NCBI GenBank assembly: GCA_965116445.1
Contig: OZ220688.1
Coordinates: 744,001 to 808,000 of the forward strand
Direction of reading: 5' to 3'
DNA length: 64,000 nt
DNA from: Multivorans sp965116445
GTDB taxonomy: Bacteria; Acidobacteriota; Thermoanaerobaculia; Multivoradales; Multivoraceae
The notes below the pieces were generated by a model that searched no databases, was not told the DNA's origin, and worked only from the letters and a program-made list of their open reading frames with translations. Below are positions 1-8,100 of this stretch, in pieces; position 1 is the first letter of the stretch; each line of letters starts with the position of its first letter. The translations under genes were made by a program, and so were the position numbers.

Positions 1-3000
1 GGTCGCTCCGACGGAGTAGCCGCTGCCGTCGGCCAGGGTGATCACGATCGTCTCGTCGCCCTCCGCGGCAGCGTCGTTCGTGATCGTGACGGGAATCGAG
101 GCGGACGTCCCGTCCTTCGCAACGGAGACGGTTCCGGACGTGCCGGTCACGCCGGTGATCGAGTAGTCCGTGCCGTGGGTCGCGCTGCCGAACAGCGTGT
201 AGTTCAGGGTGAGGGGTTGCGGCGCGGGAAGGGAAAGGGCGAGGCTCGCCGTCGTCGAACCCGATGTCTCGTCCGTCGTGGCGGTCGCGGCGGAGAAGGT
301 CGCGATCGGCGTTGCCGGTGGTGGGTCGTCGTCGTCGTTGACCAGAACCGTCGCCTCGTTGTGCGGGGCCTTCGCCACCTTGTACTTGCCGGGGTCCGCG
401 ACCACGGTGGCCTTGATGTGGCCGTGCGCTTCGTCGTTCCGGTCGTTCTCGGTCGCTACCTGGATCGTCTTCGGGTTCGGGTCGCCGGCCAGGAAGACGA
501 TGCTGCGCTGGTTGAGGCTCGAGGCGGCGAAGTTCCCCTGTTCCTCGAGGCGCACCTTCGCCAGCAGGTCGTCGCGCGCCACTCCGTCGAGACTCACGGT
601 GAACGTGGCGGCCGTCCCCTCGGTCACCGCGGGGCCGCCGCCGACGCTGACGGTGTTCCTGATGTGCGTGTCGAGGAGGCGGATCACGCCGTCTCCCGTC
701 ACGGCGCCGCTGGCGCCGCCGTCGAGGTTCGTCACGCCGAGCCGGGTCGTGCCGCTGGTGGACGAGGCGGGGATGCTCGCCGTCAAGGACTCGTCCTCGG
801 TGTTCCCGAGTCCGTCGTATTCGGCGCGCAGCCCGACCACGACGACCTGGTCCTCCGGGTCCGCCAGGACGTCGGCGTCCGTGAACGTCGCCGTGTTCGT
901 GGATGTGTTGAAGGCGCCGGCGAGCGCTCTGCCTTCCGAGAGGCGGTAACTGAGGCTGGTCCCGGACGTTTCGGTCAGAGCAAGCGGAACCGTGAGACGT
1001 TCGTCGTCAACGAGCGGACGGCCCGGCGTCATTCGGATGAGCGCCCCGTAGACCGTGCCCTCCAGAGCCCAGTCCGTCACGATGTCGAGCGTCACCGTGG
1101 TCGGGTCGTCATCGCGGACGTCGACTTTCGCCGAACTGGCGCCGCTCTTCGGCGTGTACCTCGTGCCCGAGTTCACCGTGGCGTCGACTCTGCCGCGCGC
1201 CTCGTCGAGGCTGTCCGCGTCTGTCGGGACGTCCCAGGTGGCCTCCGCCTTCCTGGCGGGAATCGTGACCTGCTTCTCGCCCCGGGCGCTCGCGCTGACG
1301 TAGTGGTCGCTCCCGGTGATCGTGAAGTTGACCGTGGTGCTCTCGTTCAACACGGGGTTCGCCTTGAAGGTGAACCTGGCCTTCGTGCCCTCCGTGACGA
1401 ACGACGGTCCGGTCACGCTGATCTTCGTCGTGCTCGCGTCTTCCACGTGGAAGCTGACGGAACCGGCCGCGGCCGTTGCGCCGCCGCCGAGACCCGTGCC
1501 GGGCGTGAGTGTCCCGAGTACTACGGTCACCGATTCCCCCGTTTCGATGTTCGAGTCGGAGCTCGCGGCGAGGATGATCGTGGCGGAGTTCGCCGCGGCC
1601 GAACCGCCGGTAAACGTGACGGTGGGCGGACTGTTCGCGAGGTCCGTGGTGGCGAGGTTCGAATAGCTCACCCCCGTGGGCAAGGTCGAGGGCGCGGACA
1701 GAGTGTAGTCCGTGCCGAACGTGGCGACGCCCCCGAACGAAAGCGCCGCACTGAGGCTCTCGTTCGCGGCGAGTGCCCGGCTGAGGGACACGGTCAGGGT
1801 CTTCGAGTCCCCTTCGGCGATGTTTCCGGCGGGGGCCGTGAGCGTCACCGTCGTCGCTTCGGCGTCCTCGACCGTGACGCTCGCGACCTCGACTCCGACG
1901 AGGTAGCGGTAGCGCTCGCCCGCCGCGACCGGCTGGAGCGTGACGTGGACCGATCCGTTCGGTTCGTCCGTGCTGTCCGTCCTCGTTGGCACGGAGTACG
2001 TGGTGGAGGCGGCGCCCGAGGCGAGGACGATTTCCTTCGACCCCAGGTGAGTCGATCCGACGTAGCCGCCCTGTTCCGACACGATCAGCCCGATGTTCAG
2101 TGCGGCGTCCTCCGCGGGATTCGCGTTCGGCGTCGTGGCGATCGTGAACGTCGCACTGCTGCCTTCGGTCGTCGCGGCGCCCGGGCTTATGTTCAGCGAG
2201 GGCAGGCCGTCGTCGTTGGCGATCGGGATGTCGAGAGCGTCGCTGAGGGCGATGCCCCCGGCCATCCCCTGGGAGGTTGGCGCCCGCGAGTTCGCGCCCC
2301 AGTCGATCCCGACGACTCGGGAGTCCCTGTCCGAGTTGGACCGTGCGGTGACCTTGATCGTCGCCTTCCGGCTTCCCTTGCCGAAGTCGAGGACCGGACT
2401 CTGCTTGCTGTGAGGCGGCTCGGTGCCGAAGGTCACGCCCGTGCCCGAGAAGGCGAGATCGAAGTGCGCGCCCTCGGCGCCGCCCGTTACCGACATCGGC
2501 GCGGTCACGCTCTCCTGATCCAGGAGGGTCCGGCCGAGCGCCACTTCGATCGTCGTCGCGCCTCCGTCCTCGAGGATGGCGCCGACGGGTCCGATTCGGG
2601 TCATCGTGACCGGGGTCGGCGTGTTGTCGATGATCGCGATCTGCTTCGAGCTGTGGTCGGCAAGCAAGCCGACGTTCTGGGGAAGAGGATTGTCCGGATC
2701 CGCCGAGAGCGTGGCGATCATCGATTCGGTTGCCGTCTCGTCGTCCTTGTCCGCCAGAGTCTGGAAGCTGACCTGCCAGGACGCCTGGTTCGCCTCGATC
2801 TTCCGCGTCGTGCAGAGGTTCGCGTCAAGCTGGATGCGCCCCTGGTTGTCGGGCAGAGTGAGTTGGTAGTCCGTGCCGTGAGTCGCCGTGCCGCTGAAGC
2901 AGAGCTTGAAATGAACGTCAACGGACTGCGTTTCCTCGACCGCGACGTACAGGTAGACGGATCGACCTTCCACTCGGCTCGTGACGTCCACCCTTTCGTT

Positions 3001-3162
3001 CGCGGACGTCACTTCGTATGCCTCGATGCCGAGACCCTTGATCGCGATTCCCTGGCCCAGCGCTACGGAGGCGAGGGCGGCGCCGAAGAGCGCGGCGAGG
3101 ACCGCCGGCGAACGTGCTCGGCCGCGGGGCCAGAAGCCCCTCCCACCAACCATCAGAGTCAT
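1..3162 (-). CDS. Giant secreted Calx-beta repeat protein, partial (3' end beyond window)
   Basis: Reading the minus strand from ATG at 3162 gives at least 1054 codons with no stop, so the gene runs off the left edge. The N-terminus (MTLMVGGRGFWPRGRAR, then an Ala/Leu-rich stretch ending SVALGQG) looks like a signal peptide with cleavage near residue 37. A second in-frame ATG lies at 3153. The rest is a string of roughly 100-residue beta-rich modules. They have Calx-beta hallmarks: VTEGTKARFTF, GSATHGTDYSITG, AAEGDETIVITLADG, with recurring D-D-E pairs expected to bind calcium. Such proteins are usually extracellular adhesins or scaffolds; function here is inferred from fold only. No catalytic domain is visible in the part present. 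A strong promoter lies about 170 nt upstream. The Arg-rich open frame on the plus strand over the same bases is a shadow. Confidence 0.85.
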   Translation of the reverse strand, partial: MTLMVGGRGFWPRGRARSPAVLAALFGAALASVALGQGIAIKGLGIEAYEVTSANERVDVTSRVEGRSVYLYVAVEETQSVDVHFKLCFSGTATHGTDYQLTLPDNQGRIQLDANLCTTRKIEANQASWQVSFQTLADKDDETATESMIATLSADPDNPLPQNVGLLADHSSKQIAIIDNTPTPVTMTRIGPVGAILEDGGATTIEVALGRTLLDQESVTAPMSVTGGAEGAHFDLAFSGTGVTFGTEPPHSKQSPVLDFGKGSRKATIKVTARSNSDRDSRVVGIDWGANSRAPTSQGMAGGIALSDALDIPIANDDGLPSLNISPGAATTEGSSATFTIATTPNANPAEDAALNIGLIVSEQGGYVGSTHLGSKEIVLASGAASTTYSVPTRTDSTDEPNGSVHVTLQPVAAGERYRYLVGVEVASVTVEDAEATTVTLTAPAGNIAEGDSKTLTVSLSRALAANESLSAALSFGGVATFGTDYTLSAPSTLPTGVSYSNLATTDLANSPPTVTFTGGSAAANSATIILAASSDSNIETGESVTVVLGTLTPGTGLGGGATAAAGSVSFHVEDASTTKISVTGPSFVTEGTKARFTFKANPVLNESTTVNFTITGSDHYVSASARGEKQVTIPARKAEATWDVPTDADSLDEARGRVDATVNSGTRYTPKSGASSAKVDVRDDDPTTVTLDIVTDWALEGTVYGALIRMTPGRPLVDDERLTVPLALTETSGTSLSYRLSEGRALAGAFNTSTNTATFTDADVLADPEDQVVVVGLRAEYDGLGNTEDESLTASIPASSTSGTTRLGVTNLDGGASGAVTGDGVIRLLDTHIRNTVSVGGGPAVTEGTAATFTVSLDGVARDDLLAKVRLEEQGNFAASSLNQRSIVFLAGDPNPKTIQVATENDRNDEAHGHIKATVVADPGKYKVAKAPHNEATVLVNDDDDPPPATPIATFSAATATTDETSGSTTASLALSLPAPQPLTLNYTLFGSATHGTDYSITGVTGTSGTVSVAKDGTSASIPVTITNDAAAEGDETIVITLADGSGYSVGAT

Positions 3163-3243
3163 TCGCGCCAACGTCACGAGAACCGCTCCGAACGGCGCTC
3201 CGCGAGTTGACCAGGCTTCGGACCGAGCGTCCGTCCCTGCCGA

Positions 3244-3331
3244 GGCACTCGGCACCCGATGGGCAGGAGACGACCGGCCGTCGCGTTTGCAAGGCCGGCA
3301 CGGCCCTGCACCATGTTGTGTGTCCGAGTGC
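3244..3331 (-). promoter_or_regulatory. Foldable 5' leader of the Calx-beta gene
   Basis: The predicted transcript starts near 3330. Its first ~88 nt can fold into one closed domain. The 5' GCACUCGG at 3331-3324 pairs perfectly with CCGAGUGC at 3251-3244. Inside this, AUGG-U-GCAGG pairs with CCUGC-CCAU, and CCGGCC pairs with GGCCGG around a loop containing GCAAACGCG. I could not match it to a known riboswitch by eye. It may be a cis-regulatory RNA or only a stable leader. Confidence 0.4.
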
Positions 3332-3336
3332 GTTCG

Positions 3337-3365
3337 ATTATCGGCGAGGGTCACGGCAGCGTCAA
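3337..3365 (-). promoter_or_regulatory. Sigma-70-type promoter for the Calx-beta gene
   Basis: On the minus strand TTGACG (3365-3360) and GATAAT (3342-3337) are separated by exactly 17 bp. This places a transcription start near 3330 and leaves a leader of about 168 nt before ATG 3162. The IS end at about 3378 lies only about 13 bp behind the -35 box, so the promoter core is intact but anything further upstream was displaced. Confidence 0.7.
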
Positions 3366-3460
3366 GCAGACGTGCTGTCCAGCGTGAAGTGAGCGTGAAC
3401 GGGGAGGGTGAATCCAGCGAGAAGTGAGCGTGAGCGGTTGGGATCGGGGATCATCGGAGG

Positions 3461-4732
3461 ATGATTTTGACTCTCCAGACCCACGGACATCAGACACTTG
3501 AGGAGGTTCGCCGTTTCCTGTCGGGCAGCGAGGCGGTTGACTTCGTTCTTTCCGACCGCGTGTCGGCCTACTCGTTCATCCTCGAGACGCTGGTCAAGTT
3601 CCGCTACCGCGCGCTGCCGCGACGCGACAAAGGCTCGATCCGGGCATACCTGATGAAGATGACCGGCAAGTCGGAGTCGCAGGTGACGCGGCTGATCCGG
3701 CAGTACCTGGACACAGGCCGCATCCGGGACCGCCGGGGCGCGCAGGCTCATGCCTTCCGCCGGCGGTACACGAAAGCCGACATCGGCCTTCTGGCCGAGG
3801 TCGACGAGGCGCTGGGCCAACTGTGCGGGCACGCCACCCGCGCGGTGATGCGGCGGATGCACGAGGAGTACGGCGACGAGCGTTTCGAGCGTCTGGCCGG
3901 GGTGTCGAACGGGCAGTTCTACAACCTGCGCAAGTCGACGACCTACCGGCGCCGCCGCACCACCTTCCGGGAGACCCGAGCCACCGCGGTTTCGATCGGC
4001 GAGCGCCGAAAGCCCAGGCCGAAGGGTCGGCCGGGCTTCCTGCGCGTCGACACGGTGCACCAGGGGGACCGGGACGGCGAGAAAGGCGTGTACCACGTCA
4101 ACCTCGTGGACGAGGTGACGCAGTGGGAGCATGTGGCGACGGTGCGCGCCATCTCGAAGCGTTGCCTCGTGCCCGTGCTGGAGGAGCTCATCAAGGCTTG
4201 TCCCTTCAACGTGCTGGGCTTCCACGCCGACAACGGCTCGGAGTACATCAACCACAAGGTGGTCGAGATGCTGAAGAAGCTCCACGTCCCGGACTTCACG
4301 AAGTCGCGCCCCCGCCGCAGCAACGACAACGCCCTGGTCGAGAGCAAGAACGGCAACGTGATCCGCCGCTGCTTTGGCTACGGGCACATCCCCAAGCTCT
4401 TCGCCCGGGAAGTCAACGCCTTCGCCCGCGACACGCTCTCGCCCTTCCTCAACTTCCACCGTCCCTGCCTGTTCCCGACCGAAGTCACGGACCGCAAGGG
4501 CAAGGCCAGGAAGCGCTACCGCTACGAGGATGTCGCGACCCCGTTCGAGAAGCTCCGGTCCCTGCCGAACGTCGAGCGGCACCTCAAGCCCGGCGTCACC
4601 ATCACCGCTCTCGAAGGCCAGGCCGCGGCCATCAGCGATCTCGACGCCGCTGTCGCTCTGAAGCGGGCTCGCGCCAGACTCTTTGAACTCATCGCCCGGG
4701 AGTCCGATCCGCGGCGACGCCGGCGCGCCTGA
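3461..4732 (+). CDS. DDE integrase-type transposase (rve fold)
   Basis: A protein of 423 residues with an N-terminal helical DNA-binding region (residues 1-130, with MTGKSESQVTRLIRQY as a helix-turn-helix) and an RNase-H-like catalytic core. The acidic triad is visible: D197 in RVDTVH, D257 in HADNGSEY and E294 in VESKNGN (36 residues between D and E). It ends in a basic tail. The family is one of the single-ORF rve transposases; I place it near ISNCY/IS481 types without certainty. GGAGG directly abuts the ATG, so initiation at the third codon, TTG at 3467, has the better Shine-Dalgarno spacing (7 nt). The decayed copy at 35915 has the same arrangement. The open frame on the other strand is a shadow. 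Confidence 0.9.
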   Translation: MILTLQTHGHQTLEEVRRFLSGSEAVDFVLSDRVSAYSFILETLVKFRYRALPRRDKGSIRAYLMKMTGKSESQVTRLIRQYLDTGRIRDRRGAQAHAFRRRYTKADIGLLAEVDEALGQLCGHATRAVMRRMHEEYGDERFERLAGVSNGQFYNLRKSTTYRRRRTTFRETRATAVSIGERRKPRPKGRPGFLRVDTVHQGDRDGEKGVYHVNLVDEVTQWEHVATVRAISKRCLVPVLEELIKACPFNVLGFHADNGSEYINHKVVEMLKKLHVPDFTKSRPRRSNDNALVESKNGNVIRRCFGYGHIPKLFAREVNAFARDTLSPFLNFHRPCLFPTEVTDRKGKARKRYRYEDVATPFEKLRSLPNVERHLKPGVTITALEGQAAAISDLDAAVALKRARARLFELIARESDPRRRRRA

Positions 4733-4837
4733 ACCGACCGCGGCGACGATGCCACCGATCACCACAGCCGCCAACTCCATGACCGCGGCGCCGAGCCACG
4801 AGAACCAACCCCCCGTGCCGAGCGCGCTACCCTTGGG

Positions 4838-4864
4838 CGGCAGACGGTACGGAACCGTCTGCCG
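4838..4864. terminator. Perfect 11-bp hairpin downstream of transposase
   Basis: CGGCAGACGGT and ACCGTCTGCCG flank a 5-nt loop about 105 bp after the transposase stop and inside the presumed IS right end. There is no T-tract. It could be an IS-borne terminator or a structural feature of the element. The rest of 4733-5150 shows no gene; the 200 bp past the IS end are upstream sequence of the metalloprotease gene. Confidence 0.4.
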
Positions 4865-5150
4865 CGTCCAGAAACCAACCCTGAACCGACCGGAATCGAA
4901 GCCTCTCTACCCCACCCGCCCCACGCTCATTTCAGGATTGGAAAACACTGCAGAAGAATGGTGAGCCCGGAGGTCCGCGCACGGTGCGAGGCTCTACAGA
5001 CAATGACGAAAAAGGCCGCCTGAACTCAGGTGTCGGCCCCTCCCCGGGGACGAGCAGCACCGGGTGCGCCGACGTCCCCGTCGGCTTCCGGAAGTAGGCG
5101 CGAGGCGCCTGTCGCGAGAGCCGCGGTCCGGTTGCTAGACTCCGCGGGTC

Positions 5151-8100
5151 GTGACCGCTTCCACAGGATCGCGGGCCTGGTTGATCCTCGGGGTTCTTGT
5201 CGCAGCCGCCGCTACGGCTCGGGCGGACGACCTGTTTCTGCCGGTCGATTCGCCCGCCGCCACGATTCCGGGCGGCCCGGAGAGCGCCCCGGCCGCCGCC
5301 GGCGCGGCGCCGACGTTCGGGCCCGTCGCGCCCATCCTGCGGCAGCGTCTGGCGCGCATCGATCGCGGCCTGCTCGATCGGGTGCGGGTCGCCGCGGCTT
5401 CGGGTACGGCGGGCGCCGGCCTCCTGGACCTGAATCTGTTCGACGACGCGCGTTTCCGCGTGACCGATCTTGCAACCGCTCCGAGCTCGGCCGGCTTCGC
5501 GATCACGGGAGATCTCGAAGGCGTGCCGCACGGCACGGTCGCGATCGTGGTCAATGGAGAGCAGATCGCGGGTTCCGTCCGTACGCCGACCGCCTGGTAC
5601 CAGGTCAGGCGGGCAGAGGGCGGGCACGTCGTGATCCGTCAGATCGACGAGAGCGCGTTGCCGGAGGGCGCCGAACCGCTGGAGCCTCCGCCCGGGGCCG
5701 GCGGGCCGCCTCCTGCCGCGCCGCCGCCAGGCGCCGCTCCGCTGGCCTCGCTGTCGCCGGGTTTCGGGCGTCCGGCGGCTCGGGGCGTCGCGGCGGACGT
5801 TCCGTTCGTGCCGAGTCCGCAGACGCAGGCAGCCGAGATCGACGTGCTCGTGGTCTACACGCCTTTCGCCCTGCTGCGGGAGGGGGGCATCGCCGAGATG
5901 GACACGACGATCGACCTGTGGTTCACCGAAGTGAACAAGATGTTCGCGGACAGTGGCGCCAGGGTGAGCATTCGCCCCGCTCTCGTGGCTGAGGTCGTCG
6001 GTTACGAGGAAGGGGGCGGCACCCTCGATCTGTCCCGTCTGGTCCTGCCGCGGGACGGCCACATGGATGAGGTTCACGCGCTGCGGGACGCGGTGGGTGC
6101 GGATGTCGTTCACCTCGTGGAAGGGGAAGCCTCCTATTGCGGCATCGCGTATGTCATGAAGGTGGTCGAACCGAGCTTCGCGGACCTGGCGTTCGGCGCC
6201 ACGAACGTGATCTGCGGGAGCAGGACCTTCGCCCATGAACTCGGCCACAACCTGGGTCTGCAGCACGATCGCTATCAGCGGAATCTCGAACGCCTGTCCG
6301 ACTTCGAGAACTTGCCGCACGTCCACTCCTACGGCTACACGAACCACAGGCTGCTGCGGGATGCGGCGGCGCCCGCGAGCGCCTCCTGGTACACGATCAT
6401 GGCCTACAGCACGATGTGTCTGCACATGAACGCGTCGGGATGCGGGAGGGCCGCGTACTTCTCGACCCCCGATCTTGTGACCGCGGCGGGCGATCCTCTT
6501 GGCGTCCCTGCCACGGCCGACTCGAGTCTGATCACCGGGCCGGCCGACGCCGTCACCACGATCAACCTGACGGCGCCGGTCGTTGCAGCGTTTCGCGGAC
6601 CGCCGACGGCCGCCCCCGCGGTCGCCTGGGTCCGGCGCACGACGGAGGACGACGCCTACGGTTTCGGGCCCGGTCCCTGGGGCTATACCTTGACGGACAC
6701 TCTTGGCTGGCGGGTCGCGTTCACGAAGGATGTCCGCAACGTCTCGGCGGCCGACTTCGTGCTGACCGGTTCCGGCTTCGGCGCACCCACGCTCACGGTG
6801 ACCGCGAGGGGCAGCAGCCAGCGCGCCTACGACGTCGTGGCCTCGGGCGGCGCACTGGCCGACTTCGACGGCGAGGTCGGGCTCGGCTTCGCGTCCGGCC
6901 AGGACATCGAGGACCTGTCCGGCACGGCTTTGCCGTCGACCTGGCCGGCAGCCGCGGAACTGACGTACACCGTGGACAACTCGGCGCCGGTCCCCACGAT
7001 CTCGCCCACGACCGCCGATGCTCTTCCCATCCATCTGACCGTGACCTGGAACGAGCCGGTGAGATGGCTAACGCCCGCCGCTTCGACGGTGTCGTCGGAC
7101 ATCGGGTTCACCTGGCACGAACCGACCAGCGACACGGTGTTTACGGCCACGGTCGACGTCCTGAACTTCGCGAACATCATCACCGTTCCGCTGAAGATCA
7201 CGATCCCCTCGGGCGGGGCCGCCGATCGCCTCCTGCAGTTGAACGAGGAGACGACCGGGTGGATCGACCTCGAACGTCACTTCGTCGATCCCAACCTGTC
7301 GGTCACCGGCTTCACGGACGACTGGGTGGAGGAGAACGCGGTCTGGACCTCCGCAAATCCGTCGCTGGGCGGAAGTCCGGTGGGTACGATCTCCTGGTCT
7401 CTAGAGGCGAGGGATTCGGGGTTCTCCATCGACACCGCGACCGGAGTCGTCACTCTTGCGCCGCGGGACTTCGAGAACGCGCTGGATGGCGATGGCGACA
7501 ACGTCTACGAGGCGACGGTCATCGGCGCCGACAGCAACGGGGATTTCGCCTCGGGGTCGTTCGCCGTGACCGTGAGGAACGTGACGGAGACGCGGTCATT
7601 CGAGATCGCCGGATTCTCTCCCCGGAAACTGCCGGAGCGTCGAGCGCTTCGCCTCCGCCCTGAACTGGAGGGCTCCTGGGTCGTGCGCGGCGGGGCGAGG
7701 GTGGTCGAGGATGGCCCCGTCGGCGACGTGACCTGGAGCCTGTTCGGACCGGACGCCTCGCACTTCACCTGGTCGGCAGGCAAACTCGAGTTTGCCGCGA
7801 AGGACTTCGAGAATCCCGTGAGCGCGGACGGAGACAACGACTACCAGGTGTCGCTCACGGGGACGGACGAGGACGGCAACTCGGTGACGGAGGGAATGAT
7901 CGTCCGTATCGTGGACGCGCTGCCCAGGCCCCTGGAGTTGCTGAGCCCGTCAAGCGCGACGGTGAACGAGAACGCGGCCTGGACCGGCGGCGCTCCCAGG
8001 TTCCAGGGCAGGCCTCTCGGCGCCACGACGGTCACGAAGTCGGGCGCGGACGCGGCGCTCTTCAGGCTGGACTCCCTGAAGAACCTGAGCCTCCCGGCCC

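Larger units (their letters stand above)
3378..4942 (+). mobile_element. Insertion sequence with one DDE transposase
   Basis: The left end holds two related boxes, CCAGCGTGAAGTGAGCGTGA (from about 3380) and CCAGCGAGAAGTGAGCGTGA (from about 3416), typical of repeated transposase-binding sites. An inverted, imperfect match, CACGCTCATTTCAGGATTGG (about 4921-4940), marks the probable right end, giving an element of about 1.56 kb. Its 5' 500 bp is duplicated as a decayed copy at 35.9 kb. The 210 bp after the transposase stop contain a perfect 11-bp hairpin and no convincing gene. Exact ends and target duplication could not be fixed by eye. Confidence 0.6.

Noticed and set aside
175..3210. 1011-residue plus-strand open frame
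   Set aside because: Arg/Val/Asp-rich composition with no motifs; it is antisense to a coherent Calx-beta protein with signal peptide and promoter on the minus strand.
3362..4780. 472-residue minus-strand frame over the transposase
   Set aside because: Shadow of the DDE transposase, whose catalytic triad is intact on the plus strand. Its first ~20 residues outside the transposase look hydrophobic, but the frame has no start signal.
4932..7034. 700-residue minus-strand frame
   Set aside because: His/Arg-rich antisense of the metalloprotease N-terminal half; no domains.
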